A stretch of 64,000 bases of DNA, taken from Methanobrevibacter sp. Lineage in GTDB: Archaea; Methanobacteriota; Methanobacteria; Methanobacteriales; Methanobacteriaceae. Every line of letters begins with the position of its first letter. The stretch's first letter is position 1. The notes beneath the pieces were generated by a model. The model saw only the letters and a list, made by a program, of their open reading frames with translations. It ran no database searches and was not told the origin of the DNA. The stretch lies in the NCBI GenBank assembly GCA_017434555.1, contig JAFRFB010000003.1, positions 34,210-98,209 on the forward strand. Direction: 5' to 3'. Shown in pieces: positions 19,358 through 28,033 of the stretch. Both the position numbers and the translations under genes were made by a program.

Positions 19358-19993
19358 ATGAGAATAGAATTATATAAAACGAAAATAGAATGCAGTTCAC
19401 ATAATATACTCGTAAATAGTACAGATACACTTATAACAGTATCATTAGTTGATTTTAACGGTAATCCAGTAACAGATACTGAAGCAACTGTTAGTGTGGA
19501 TACTGGATATTTCACTAAATACACTAGAAATAATACTGATGTAATGATAAGTGGTTCCAGTACACAATCATATACTGGAAAAACTGGATCGGATGGAACA
19601 TTCACATTAAAATACACTGCAACAAATATTGGATTGGCAACATTCACCACTGATAATTATCAAACCCAAGTCAACATCACCAAAGCTGATGATAATACGT
19701 GGGAAACTATTACTTTAAATAATCCATCTTCTACTTTTGAGTTATTTGTGAATGAGCATATTAGATTATGTGAATTAAGAATGAATTACACTACAAATAG
19801 TAATGTAGCATCCGGTGACCATGGTACTAGTACTAGTGTGCCAGTGGATTATAGACCATCTGGTGTGGTTGTAGGTAGTCTTCAACTTGGAGGTAGTTTA
19901 AGAGTTACTAGTGCTGGAGCGATTACATGGACTTTAGATGGTAATATTGGTGCTGGAATGCATATTTACGGTTCCGTAGTTTATCATTACTAG
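19358..19993 (+). CDS. tail fibre protein with Ig-like domain
   Basis: 211 residues from ATG 19358. Residues 1-110 form a Big-1-like Ig domain (TLITVSLVDFNGNPVTDTEA, then GSDGTFTLKYTATN). The C-terminal half is a fibre tip ending in AGMHIYGSVVYHY, like the tips at 10056 and 18550. It precedes the lysin gene. Confidence 0.65.
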   Translation: MRIELYKTKIECSSHNILVNSTDTLITVSLVDFNGNPVTDTEATVSVDTGYFTKYTRNNTDVMISGSSTQSYTGKTGSDGTFTLKYTATNIGLATFTTDNYQTQVNITKADDNTWETITLNNPSSTFELFVNEHIRLCELRMNYTTNSNVASGDHGTSTSVPVDYRPSGVVVGSLQLGGSLRVTSAGAITWTLDGNIGAGMHIYGSVVYHY

Positions 19994-20041
19994 AAATATG
20001 GAAGAATGAACAAATTATTTTAAAAAAATTTTATAAGAGTT

Positions 20042-21070
20042 ATGGCAACAAAAATAACATTTAAAAATATACAAACAATAGCAAAAAAAACAAAAGCATA
20101 CGTTGAAAAAAACGGTAAATTACCATCTACTTTAACAGTAGATAATGTAAAATATACTTATCCACAAATCGGTTATATACTAGCTAAATCTGTTAATAAT
20201 ATTGGTAAAGATATAACTGTCATTAGTGTTGGTAAAGCACCTAAACCTCAAGGTGAAACAGTAAAATTCGATATTAATGAAGAAGATTATAAAAAATTAG
20301 CAAAAAACTACTCTAATTTCATTGAAGATAAAGAAAACCGTAAATTACCTAACTATAGTACGTATAATGGTAAAAGAATACATCAAAGAGTTTTCATTTA
20401 CAGTTTAAGTAAAATCATTGTATGGTATACTAATCATAATAAGGTTTTACCTAGTAAATGTAGGTTTTACACTAGTGAAACTAAAGTATCTAAAACAACA
20501 ACAAAAACTACAACCACAAATACAACCACTAAATCATCTGTTAAGACTAAATTAAACCCATACATGACTAATAGTGGTTGTAGTGGTCTTGGTCAGTGTA
20601 CTGGGTATTTTTGTGCGTGCAACAGTCTTCAACAGTGTTTTTACCGTTTGACTGGTATTAAGGTTGCTGAATCAACTATTGCAAAATGGGCTGGAACCAC
20701 ATCTTCAGGTACTAGTCATCAAGGTATTGAAACTGCTGTTGCAATGTTCAATAAAACCTATAAGAAAAATGTTAAAATTAAATGGTATAATTTCAGTGAT
20801 TTAGGTAAGAATGATACTTCTAGATGGAGTAAATTCCAATCATTAATCACTAATGGTGCAATGTTCACTCATATTCTCTATAGATACAATTGGGGTCATT
20901 ATGAAGTCCCTAAAAGTGTATCTGGTAGTAATGTGATTGTTTTAAATAGTTTAGGTAGTAGTTGTGGTTCGGGTACTTATTGTGGTTATATTGAAACTAG
21001 AACTAAATCTACTGAGTTAGGTTATATGAAAGGAATAAGTCAGAAAAGTATTTGTGCATTAACAATTTAG
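20042..21070 (+). CDS. peiW: pseudomurein endoisopeptidase (lysin, peptidase C71-like)
   Basis: 342 residues. Residues 1-150 contain two pseudomurein-binding repeats, each with an AYVEKNGKLPSTLTV-type helix-turn (second: NFIEDKENRKLPNYSTYNG, WYTNHNKVLPS). A Thr/Lys linker follows. Residues about 172-342 match the PeiP/PeiW catalytic domain: YFCACNSLQQC with the nucleophile cysteine, YNWGHYEVPKSVSG with the histidine, and VIVLNSLGSSC. The enzyme family cuts the isopeptide bond of pseudomurein peptides, so this is the host-wall lysin. It identifies the host as a pseudomurein-walled methanogen. Confidence 0.9.
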   Translation: MATKITFKNIQTIAKKTKAYVEKNGKLPSTLTVDNVKYTYPQIGYILAKSVNNIGKDITVISVGKAPKPQGETVKFDINEEDYKKLAKNYSNFIEDKENRKLPNYSTYNGKRIHQRVFIYSLSKIIVWYTNHNKVLPSKCRFYTSETKVSKTTTKTTTTNTTTKSSVKTKLNPYMTNSGCSGLGQCTGYFCACNSLQQCFYRLTGIKVAESTIAKWAGTTSSGTSHQGIETAVAMFNKTYKKNVKIKWYNFSDLGKNDTSRWSKFQSLITNGAMFTHILYRYNWGHYEVPKSVSGSNVIVLNSLGSSCGSGTYCGYIETRTKSTELGYMKGISQKSICALTI

Positions 21071-21084
21071 AGGTTTAGTTATAC

Positions 21085-21282
21085 ATGAATTTTATTAGTA
21101 AGTTTTTTAAGCAAAGGGAATTAGGTAAGATGCAAAAAGAAGTAGTTGAATTATTAGCTGAGAATAATAATCAGTTGAATGATACTATTCTTGAAAAGCA
21201 GGTTAAAATTAATACTATAAGGTGTGAATTGGATTTGCCTGATAAGTCTGAGATTATTTACGAGGATGGTTTCGCACAATAA
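21085..21282 (+). CDS. small coiled-coil protein after the lysin
   Basis: 65 residues, charged and helical (KEVVELLAENNNQLNDTILE). It starts 14 bases after the lysin stop with GAGG upstream and is the last gene before a strong terminator. It could regulate lysis or be structural; no transmembrane segment is seen. Confidence 0.6.
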   Translation: MNFISKFFKQRELGKMQKEVVELLAENNNQLNDTILEKQVKINTIRCELDLPDKSEIIYEDGFAQ

Positions 21283-21306
21283 AAAAACGTGTTGTATATT
21301 GAAAAG

Positions 21307-21342
21307 GGAGGAATGATTGATTCATTCCTCCTTATTTTTTTT
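21307..21342 (+). terminator. hairpin terminator of the late operon
   Basis: GGAGGAATGA at 21307-21316 pairs perfectly with TCATTCCTCC at 21322-21331 around a 5-base loop, followed by a T-rich run. It closes the tail-lysis operon. Confidence 0.8.
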
Positions 21343-21378
21343 TAAATTATTTTTGTGTATGATTGTGTGTTATAATGG

Positions 21379-21386
21379 TTTAAATA
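21379..21386 (+). promoter_or_regulatory. TATA box
   Basis: TTTAAATA, 31 bases before the ATG at 21417, giving a nearly leaderless transcript at the usual archaeal spacing. Confidence 0.55.
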
Positions 21387-21416
21387 CTTGTACTTTTCAT
21401 AGTAATTTATTATAAT

Positions 21417-21806
21417 ATGTCTGGTTTTGTTTTTGTTTCTGATTTGGTTAAATTAAGGTTGAAATCATTAAGTATTACTAATGGTGAGTCTTATGATTCG
21501 ATATTGTCACGTTTATTGGATTGTAAGGTGGAGTCTTATGTTTGTGAGTATCGTGTTTTTGATACTGTTAATGATTGTTTTGTTGATTTAAGGGTGGATT
21601 GGGGTAGTCTTACTGAGAATTTGTGTTTTGGTTTTGATGGTGTTTATTCTGATTCGTTTCCTGTTAATCCTTGTGTGGATTATAATGTTTGGTGTGGTTT
21701 TAAGGAGGTTGTTTGTGGTTTGAGTTTTATTTTTAATGTTTTGGTTGTGTTGGATAGGGGTGGGTCTGTTGTTGTTGATGGTTTGGTTTTTAACAGGTTT
21801 AAGTAA
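21417..21806 (+). CDS. ribbon-helix-helix-like regulator
   Basis: 129 residues. The N-terminus (VKLRLKSLSITNGESYDSILSRLLD) matches the strand-helix-helix of archaeal CopG/antitoxin-like DNA-binding proteins and aligns with the proteins at 22475 and 23357. The C-terminal beta part (LRVDWGSLTENLCFGFDG) is shared with 22475 (VCVDWGKSEENILYYNSDG). The strand is unusually G/T-rich. Likely a transcription regulator at the late/early boundary. Confidence 0.65.
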   Translation: MSGFVFVSDLVKLRLKSLSITNGESYDSILSRLLDCKVESYVCEYRVFDTVNDCFVDLRVDWGSLTENLCFGFDGVYSDSFPVNPCVDYNVWCGFKEVVCGLSFIFNVLVVLDRGGSVVVDGLVFNRFK

Positions 21807-21844
21807 ATTTGTTTTTCTTTTTATGTATATTTTTTTAATATTTT

Positions 21845-21875
21845 AACCATAAAGTATAAATAGTATGAAAATATA
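21845..21875 (+). promoter_or_regulatory. virus promoter of the shared extended-TATA type
   Basis: ACCATAAAG, then TATAAATA at 21855-21862, then GTATGAAAAT. The bases on both sides of the TATA box match promoters near 31605, 46982, 54461 and 55275. Confidence 0.6.
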
Positions 21876-21960
21876 ATACTAACTATGGAATTGTGAAAAG
21901 GATTAATAGAGTACTTGGGATAGGAAATAAACAAATAAAAATAAATCGGATGTGAATATA

Positions 21961-22245
21961 ATGGAAAATTTATTTGACACAAAAAAAGAAATCATCAGCA
22001 AACTAAAAAATGCTGAAGACAAACTAAGTACTACAAAAAATGAATTAAAAAATAAAGAAAATGATCTCTGGTTAAACACTGAGTTCAAAAAATTAGGTTA
22101 CACTAATGATGATACTCGTAGGGCGTATGTGCATAATGAAACCAGTGACCTTAGATTAAATGAAGAATTAATTAATAATGAGATTAGGAGGTTAAAAAGA
22201 GAATTGAATTTATGTGATGATAAAATCAAATTAGTATCCTTCTAA
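21961..22245 (+). CDS. coiled-coil protein of unknown function
   Basis: 94 residues from ATG 21961, with GGATGTGA just upstream; an upstream GTG at 21952 falls within that site. Almost all helix with heptads (ISKLKNAEDKLSTTKNELKN). It is driven by its own promoter about 100 bases upstream and flanked by regulators. Confidence 0.65.
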   Translation: MENLFDTKKEIISKLKNAEDKLSTTKNELKNKENDLWLNTEFKKLGYTNDDTRRAYVHNETSDLRLNEELINNEIRRLKRELNLCDDKIKLVSF

Positions 22246-22474
22246 AAATTTCATGATTATATTATTGGGAGCATAATTTTATTCACAGTTTATATTTTAT
22301 TCTTTTTTTTTAACTTTTTTTAATGGAAAAAAAAGTCATCTTCTTAATAAATATTAAATTTGGGTAAAAAAAATAATATAAATGGGAATATTATATAATC
22401 TTTTTTTGGGTATGATTATATGATATAAAAATATAAATGGAATAAAACTCCCAATATATAATTAATATATAATT

Positions 22475-22864
22475 ATGAGTAGTAATATACGTGTAAGTAG
22501 GGAAACAAAGCATAGATTGAAAGGACTAAGCCTAACCGATAATGAATCATATAATAATATTATTTTAAGATTACTAGATGTTAAATTAGATGGTCGTGAA
22601 ATTGATTATTTGATAAGTGATAATCATAGTAATCATGAGTTAAAAGTTTGTGTGGATTGGGGTAAATCAGAAGAAAACATATTATATTATAATAGTGATG
22701 GTGATTTGAGTTTTGACTTACCGTTGACTTTGGGTGTTGATAAAGATTGGGATAGTTTTATTGGTGCTATTCAATCATTGGAGAATATTTTTAATATTAT
22801 GGCTGTTTTAGGTTTTGATGAGCGTATTGAAGCTGGTGATGTCAGTATTAAACGCATATCATAG
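22475..22864 (+). CDS. ribbon-helix-helix-like regulator
   Basis: 129 residues, paralogue of 21417-21806. N-terminal IRVSRETKHRLKGLSLTDNE and NNIILRLLD give the RHH strand and two helices. The same beta C-terminal domain follows. TATATAATTA-type boxes lie just upstream, among repeats of ATATATAATTA, which may be operator sites. Likely autoregulated. Confidence 0.7.
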   Translation: MSSNIRVSRETKHRLKGLSLTDNESYNNIILRLLDVKLDGREIDYLISDNHSNHELKVCVDWGKSEENILYYNSDGDLSFDLPLTLGVDKDWDSFIGAIQSLENIFNIMAVLGFDERIEAGDVSIKRIS

Positions 22865-22875
22865 TTTTATTATGT

Positions 22876-22952
22876 GACAAGTTGGCAGAGTGGTCTATAA
22901 TGCGGTGGTCTGCAAAACCACTATTTCAGGAGTTCGAATCTCCTACTTGTCT
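22876..22952 (+). tRNA. tRNA-Cys (GCA)
   Basis: Acceptor stem GACAAGT (22876-22882) pairs with ACTTGTC (22945-22951). The anticodon arm GTGGT-CTGCAAA-ACCAC carries GCA, and the T arm AGGAG-TTCGAAT-CTCCT is complete. No CCA is encoded. It lies within the virus between regulators; the early genes use many Cys residues in zinc-type motifs. Confidence 0.93.
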
Positions 22953-22975
22953 TTAATTATTTTTTTTCAAATATA

Positions 22976-23005
22976 ATCGAAACATTTATATATTAGTATA
23001 CCAAA
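22976..23005 (+). promoter_or_regulatory. virus promoter of the shared extended-TATA type
   Basis: TTTATATA at 22985-22992 after CGAAACA, followed by TTAGTATACCAAATATAC. It lies about 60 bases before the ATG at 23046. Confidence 0.6.
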
Positions 23006-23045
23006 TATACTAAGTAGACAATACTTAACTAAGGAGACAAAAATA

Positions 23046-23339
23046 ATGAAAATCAAAACCCAAAACTTATCAAAAGAAAACTTCGACGAAGAAATTGAAA
23101 ACATCTTAATCGAAAAAGAGATCATTACTGATGAAATGGTATATGAAGCAATAACTATTGGTAGTGTACCTTTCAAATCAACAGAAGACGAAAAAAATTT
23201 CATTGAAGAAAAATGTATATTAATCGAAGATGATGAATATTATTATATTTGTTGTCAAGAAAAAAATTTCACTAGAATGGCTGGTGAAGATTATGGTGTT
23301 CAAAGAGTAGAAAAAAGAAAATACACCTATTTAAACTAA
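23046..23339 (+). CDS. small acidic early protein
   Basis: 97 residues, rich in Glu/Asp and Lys (KENFDEEIENILIEKEIITD). The leader and first codons (23031-23065) are identical over 35 bases to those of the gene at 54552. The strong ribosome site AAGGAGACA and its own promoter suggest early expression. No family recognised; an anti-defence or host-takeover role is possible from context only. Confidence 0.7.
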   Translation: MKIKTQNLSKENFDEEIENILIEKEIITDEMVYEAITIGSVPFKSTEDEKNFIEEKCILIEDDEYYYICCQEKNFTRMAGEDYGVQRVEKRKYTYLN

Positions 23340-23356
23340 ATAGTGGGGGTTAAAGG

Positions 23357-23815
23357 ATGGAAAGAGACACAAATATTAAATTAAAACAATCAACAAAAGA
23401 ATTATTACAAAGTATGGGTCATAAAGGAGAAACATATAATGACATCATCCATAAAACAATACTTAAAAGCTACTGTTTGGATAGTGAATTGGATGAAATG
23501 ATTAATAATATTGATTCTGCAAGTAAACGAGCATGCTTTTACCTTGGAGTATTATTTGGTAAAACATATGGTGATATAAACGGTGTTGATATTAAGAATT
23601 ATGATAAAATAAAGAATTTGAATAATGAGAATTTTAAATTTGTTTATACTCAGTTAGCGGATGCTAATGCTAATGATATTAGTTTTAAGCATGATAATTT
23701 GTTTCGTTTGATTTCAGCAGAAATTATTAATTCACATAATATTTCTAATATTTCTGATGATGATATGAATTTATATTATGCTTATGGGAAGACACTTTGT
23801 AATAGTTTCCCATAA
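23357..23815 (+). CDS. ribbon-helix-helix-like protein
   Basis: 152 residues. Residues 5-40 (IKLKQSTKELLQSMGHKGET and YNDIIHKTILKS) give an RHH pattern like those at 21417 and 22475. The C-terminal part is helical and different. It lies 17 bases after the acidic protein, in the same operon. Confidence 0.6.
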   Translation: MERDTNIKLKQSTKELLQSMGHKGETYNDIIHKTILKSYCLDSELDEMINNIDSASKRACFYLGVLFGKTYGDINGVDIKNYDKIKNLNNENFKFVYTQLADANANDISFKHDNLFRLISAEIINSHNISNISDDDMNLYYAYGKTLCNSFP

Positions 23816-24162
23816 AATACTATTTTTGTATTGTTTTGTGTAGAAAATTAGTGCACATTTTTTTCATGCTTATTTTTCTATGGTTATGGTGTGTTTTTTG
23901 GGTTAGGTTTATATACTGTGAATACTTAATTTATAGTATATATTCTTTATTATATGTTGTAGTATACTTTGAAAAGTAATTGTTTTTTTAGGGTCAAAAT
24001 AATGGAATTATTATATATTTTTTCATTAAGTTTAAATATAGGATAATAAAAAAATCCATACCTATTCCCACCACTTCACTAAAAAAAAATATTACTTCAC
24101 AAATGGACTCCCCAAACATTTAAGAATATATAAAAAAATACACATATTCTAAGTGATGCCCA
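23816..24162 (+). promoter_or_regulatory. intergenic region with promoter upstream of recombinase
   Basis: About 350 bases without a gene. TTTATATA at 23908-23915 resembles the shared promoters (GTTTATATACTGTGAATAC) but lies 250 bases before the recombinase, so a leader RNA or another transcript is possible. A/T runs fill the rest. Confidence 0.45.
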
Positions 24163-25314
24163 ATGATTGAGGAGACAGATGAATTACTAATAAAAGAGAT
24201 ATCAATCTCAAGAAACCTTTCAGAAAGAACAGAATTACTATACCGACTAGTACTAAGAAAATACATAAAATTCAACAAAATGTCCTTAACTGAAATGTTA
24301 AAAGAAGCTGAAAAAGAAGAAGATGAACAAATACCATGGAAAAGAAGAACAATACGAAAAAGATTACTGAACTTCAGAACCTACCTATACAATAATTATA
24401 TGCTAAGTACAGCAAAAATGAATTTCAGTAAAATATTAACAGTATACAAACACTTCGAAATAGAACTCCATGAATTACCAACTATAAGTGAAAAACAAGC
24501 TGAAGAAAGTATTATTCGATATAATGATTTACCTACAAAAGAGGAAATCCGTGAAGCATTGAAAATAACAACACCAATGCACCGAGCAATCATACTATTT
24601 TTCTCCAGCAGTGGCTGTGCATCTGCAGAAACTCTAGGATTAACAATATCTGACTTCATTAAATCAGTAGAAGAATACTATAAATCTGATGATATATACG
24701 AGATAATACATAACTTATACGGTCGTGATGATGTTGTACCTTGTTTTGAAATCAAAAGACGTAAAACAGGGAAAGTTTATTATGCATTCTGCAGTCCAGA
24801 AGCATTTAATGAAATATGCTCATACCTTTTAACACGTAAAGGATTAAGGAATAGTGATAGATTATTCAAAGTCACACAATTACATTTAATGCAATTGTTC
24901 CGTGATGTGAACAATACTTTAGGTTTAGGTACTGTTGGTAAAAATAATTATGTGAAGTTTAGAGCTCATATGCTCCGTAAATTTCATGCTAGTACATTAT
25001 ATAATGCGGGTATGACTTTAGATACTGTTAATGATTTACAAGGTAAATCTAAAAATAAGACTGATAGTAGTTATTTTATGGAGGATCCTGCGAAGTTGAA
25101 AGCTAAGTATATGGAGCATATGGGTGCATTGACAATTAATTTAGAAGTTAAACATTTGGATGTTAAAACTGTTGAATTTGTCCGTTTAGAAAATGAGTTG
25201 GTTCGTAAAACAGAAGAAGTTTCTAATTTAACTAGCCGTATGGATGTTTTGGAGAAGATTGTTTCTGATAATCTTAGTGATGAAGAGGTTAAAGTTATTG
25301 ATAAGTATTTTTAA
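24163..25314 (+). CDS. int: tyrosine recombinase (integrase or invertase)
   Basis: 383 residues. An N-terminal helical core-binding domain (about 1-120) is followed by the catalytic domain: a likely Lys200/201 hairpin, H269-x-x-R272 (FRAHMLRKFHAS) and nucleophile Y304. The expected first Arg after the SSSG motif is replaced by Ala153 (GCASAE), as in the paralogue at 61749. A coiled-coil tail (VEFVRLENELVRKTEEVSNL) extends beyond the usual C-terminus. It could integrate the virus or invert the adhesin segment about 9 kb to the left. Confidence 0.85.
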   Translation: MIEETDELLIKEISISRNLSERTELLYRLVLRKYIKFNKMSLTEMLKEAEKEEDEQIPWKRRTIRKRLLNFRTYLYNNYMLSTAKMNFSKILTVYKHFEIELHELPTISEKQAEESIIRYNDLPTKEEIREALKITTPMHRAIILFFSSSGCASAETLGLTISDFIKSVEEYYKSDDIYEIIHNLYGRDDVVPCFEIKRRKTGKVYYAFCSPEAFNEICSYLLTRKGLRNSDRLFKVTQLHLMQLFRDVNNTLGLGTVGKNNYVKFRAHMLRKFHASTLYNAGMTLDTVNDLQGKSKNKTDSSYFMEDPAKLKAKYMEHMGALTINLEVKHLDVKTVEFVRLENELVRKTEEVSNLTSRMDVLEKIVSDNLSDEEVKVIDKYF

Positions 25315-25997
25315 CCTTTTATTTTTTATTATTTTTTTCTCAAATTATTAGTTCACAAATGCTCTCTTTCATTTTGTTTAAATACTCTTTTTTATAAAAA
25401 TTTTATTTGTACCTGTAGTAATTTAAAAAAAAATATTATTTTTTTTCTTTATGGATCATAAAAAAAATTAGCATAGGATTTGTTGAATACGGTTTAAAAA
25501 ATATAGGAGAATCCCCGTTCGTTTTAGTGTTAAATTAATAAATGGAGTGGTTTTTTTATTTTTTTTATTATATTGGAAGAAGGGATTATACGAGGTTCGT
25601 ACTCTCCCATTCTTTTAGTGTTTGGTTACATTTAAAAAAAAGTTCTTTAATAATTTCACGTATACCCAAAAAGAAATTTATTCGAGAAGACAATTTTTAA
25701 AAATATTGTAACCAATTAATATATAGTATAAATTAAGTATTTATACTTTACTATAAATAAAGACCACACCCTTTTTTATACAAAAAAACAACAATTTCTC
25801 ACTTAATTAACTGATTTACTATATTCTCCATTTAAATTCAACATAATCGTATTTATGGTTAAAACCTTGTGTTTAAATGGTTAGCAAAGACAAATAACAA
25901 ATTATATATACTATAAAATAAATATTAAAAAGTAACCAGTAAATATACTTTACTGGCAAAAACATAAAACCCAAAAAGAAAAAAGAAGAGATGACTT
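25315..25997 (+). promoter_or_regulatory. long regulatory region before the early operon
   Basis: About 680 bases with no gene. It holds two perfect palindromes: AGTATAAA-7-TTTATACT at 25725-25747 and CCAGTAAA-5-TTTACTGG at 25936-25956, the second enclosing a TATA-like ATATAC. Two ACCCAAAAAGAA boxes lie at 25664 and 25969. Slightly G+C-richer islands occur near 25500-25520 and 25575-25615. It may hold operators for the RHH proteins, and possibly the attachment site since it follows a recombinase gene. Confidence 0.5.
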
Positions 25998-26168
25998 ATG
26001 GTCGAACAAATTTCCATAAAGAAATTTGAGGACTACCAACAAAAAATGCCAATGAGCGACATACTAACATTCGCAAAAATTGGATTCACATGTTCTCAAA
26101 TTCTAAAAAAAGAAGGTTTACTAAAACAATTCAAGGAGGCTATACAATGCATAGAACTCCAAGAATAA
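25998..26168 (+). CDS. small early protein
   Basis: 56 residues (starting MVEQISIKKFEDYQQKMPMS), missed if short frames are dropped. It lies 29 bases after the ACCCAAAAAGAA box at 25969 and ends inside the start of the next gene, whose ribosome site GGAGG (26135-26139) it contains. A possible short helix-turn-helix (ILTFAKIGFTCSQILKKEG) suggests DNA binding, weakly supported. Confidence 0.55.
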   Translation: MVEQISIKKFEDYQQKMPMSDILTFAKIGFTCSQILKKEGLLKQFKEAIQCIELQE

Positions 26169-26440
26169 TACTAAACCACATAACCGGGAAAATTCCTATC
26201 CTACTATTAATCCTATTAGTGTTTAGTAAAAAAAGTAAACCCATAGAATCTGAACAACCTGTACGACTAAATAAACAAACAGACAATAATCAACAAAAAA
26301 TAAATACACATAAAAAATATTTCACATCCGAACTACTACTCATCATAGTAGTAATATTACTAATGATTATTGTACCATTATTATTACTCAAATCAGGTTG
26401 TTTAGACTCAACAAACTATTATAACAGAAAACTAGCATAA
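26147..26440 (+). CDS. small membrane protein, two transmembrane segments
   Basis: 97 residues from ATG 26147, behind GGAGG. Hydrophobic segments lie at about 14-24 (IPILLLILLVF) and about 64-84 (LLLIIVVILLMIIVPLLLL), separated by a polar Gln/Asn/Lys loop. Membrane protein of unknown role in the first early operon; superinfection exclusion is one possibility. Confidence 0.6.
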   Translation: MHRTPRIILNHITGKIPILLLILLVFSKKSKPIESEQPVRLNKQTDNNQQKINTHKKYFTSELLLIIVVILLMIIVPLLLLKSGCLDSTNYYNRKLA

Positions 26441-26465
26441 AAACAAAATAATATGAGTTGAGTAA

Positions 26466-27173
26466 ATGATACCCAAAAAGAATAATAAACGAGAAGATTT
26501 CAAAAAACTATTCTACTCCAATTTGACAAGTATAGATATTCAAAGAAAACTAGACTTAAACAACTACGAATATCAAGAATTACTACAAGAAGTCAAAAAA
26601 GAATTAGGATTGCCAACTAGTTCCCGTAGAAAACCACACAGATACGGTAAATATGTTAAAAACGCATACTTCATCAAAAAATATGATGAAAACGGGGAAT
26701 TTGAAATAATAACATATTCACCAACATCCGAAGATGCAGAAGCAAAACTAAGACTAATCGACGATGGAATAAGCATATACGAAATCGACAAAGCAACCGA
26801 TGAAAAAATGATGGAATTAATCCAAAACGATTACTTCACAAAAAATATGATCTGGTCAGACATACTGAAAAAATACCAAATACCATATCATAAATTCTAT
26901 GAATTACTCGCAAACATCAAAGACAATCTCGGACTATCGAGAGACATACGAACAACTAAAAACACACGTTATGTCTACAAACAAAAAAACAATGGAAAAT
27001 ACCTTGTTAAAAAAAGCTTACACGGTAAAAGCTTCCAATTCGGTTACTACAACAACCTAAATGTTGCAGTGAAAGTAAGAGATTACCTTGAAGATATTCA
27101 ATGGAATGTGAATCGTTGGCAAAATGAAAAAGAGAGGATAGTAAAAGAAGCAGAAATAGAAAATGGCTGTTAA
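26466..27173 (+). CDS. AP2-like domain DNA-binding protein
   Basis: 235 residues. Two N-terminal stretches look like helix-turn-helix units (SIDIQRKLDLNNYEYQELL and MIWSDILKKYQIPYHKFYEL). Residues about 165-220 form a compact strand-strand-helix AP2-like module (RYVYKQKNNGKYLVKK, FGYYNNLNVAVKVRDYLED). The same plan is found at 38592. An ACCCAAAAAGAA box overlaps its first codons. Likely a regulator; the AP2-like part is typical of virus and homing-endonuclease DNA binding. Confidence 0.6.
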   Translation: MIPKKNNKREDFKKLFYSNLTSIDIQRKLDLNNYEYQELLQEVKKELGLPTSSRRKPHRYGKYVKNAYFIKKYDENGEFEIITYSPTSEDAEAKLRLIDDGISIYEIDKATDEKMMELIQNDYFTKNMIWSDILKKYQIPYHKFYELLANIKDNLGLSRDIRTTKNTRYVYKQKNNGKYLVKKSLHGKSFQFGYYNNLNVAVKVRDYLEDIQWNVNRWQNEKERIVKEAEIENGC

Positions 27174-27552
27174 TCAAATATACCCATTAAAATGGGATGA
27201 TGAGGAATTCAAAAAAATCCGTGATAAAAAAGGATTCATAGAAAATACAAGATTAAAATTAGCAAATACTGACCCACGTATTGAAAAATGCATACTCTGT
27301 GGGACAAAATTTGTGAAAAAACATCATAGTGAAAAATATTGTGGTGATGAATGCAGGGAAGTTGCAAGAAGCCAACAATCAAGAAACAAAGCACACCGCT
27401 GGTACCACCGTCATAAACATGAACTATCTGAAAAACAAAGATGGGGTTTAGGCTCAGGTACAATAGGTGCACACAGACATGATGATTTTGAAAAAGAACA
27501 ATCAGTAATTGAAAAAGAATTCCAACGCCTAAGACTAAAAAGAGACTTATGA
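27163..27552 (+). CDS. zinc-finger protein
   Basis: 129 residues. Residues about 43-64 form a CILCGTKFVKKHHSEKYCGD(E)C treble-clef-type finger, followed by a basic RNKAHRWYHRHK helix, a pattern common in methanogen and mobile-element proteins. Overlaps its neighbours by 11 and 4 bases. Probably binds nucleic acid; specificity unknown. Confidence 0.65.
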   Translation: MAVNQIYPLKWDDEEFKKIRDKKGFIENTRLKLANTDPRIEKCILCGTKFVKKHHSEKYCGDECREVARSQQSRNKAHRWYHRHKHELSEKQRWGLGSGTIGAHRHDDFEKEQSVIEKEFQRLRLKRDL

Positions 27553-27782
27553 CTGAGTATATTAGAAAAGAAGAATTAAAAACATTTCCCAGTGAAGTAG
27601 AACAATTAATCATTAAAACAGACTTCACTAATCCAATAGAAACATTAAGCTTCTGCAATAGTTTAATTGACATGGGGAAATACTTCTTAACACAAGCTTA
27701 CACTGAAGCCGTCAAAGAAGTACACTCTCCAGAGGAAATGGAAAAATTCATGAAACTAGTTGAAAAAAGACACTTAAAATAA
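27549..27782 (+). CDS. hypothetical protein
   Basis: 77 residues, mostly helical (EVEQLIIKTDFTNPIETL). Start overlaps the preceding stop by 4 bases. No family recognised. Confidence 0.6.
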   Translation: MTEYIRKEELKTFPSEVEQLIIKTDFTNPIETLSFCNSLIDMGKYFLTQAYTEAVKEVHSPEEMEKFMKLVEKRHLK

Positions 27783-27784
27783 TT

Positions 27785-28012
27785 ATGAATCAGATTAACA
27801 AGGATTTAAGAGACTGCCGTTTAGCCATAGAACATTACAAACGTATATTACAAGAGGATACTTGGATAAGTATTGGTGAAATGGTGGATGATGGTAGACC
27901 AAAACTATCACATAGTGATCGTAACAGAATAAATCAGAAATTAGAAATCTTGGAAGAAAAACGTCAAGAATTATTAAAACAAGAAAAAGATTACCAAGAG
28001 GTAATAAATTAA
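27785..28012 (+). CDS. coiled-coil hypothetical protein
   Basis: 75 residues. Two long helices (INKDLRDCRLAIEHYKRILQ and KLEILEEKRQELLKQEKDYQ) joined by a short loop suggest a helical hairpin. Co-transcribed with the zinc-finger gene. Confidence 0.6.
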   Translation: MNQINKDLRDCRLAIEHYKRILQEDTWISIGEMVDDGRPKLSHSDRNRINQKLEILEEKRQELLKQEKDYQEVIN

Positions 28013-28033
28013 ATTCGGAGGAGTATTTTTTTT

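Noticed and set aside
22876..22952. tRNA-Cys as attachment site for the recombinase at 24163
   Set aside because: I saw no second copy of the tRNA 3' end in the window, so there is no evidence for attL/attR.
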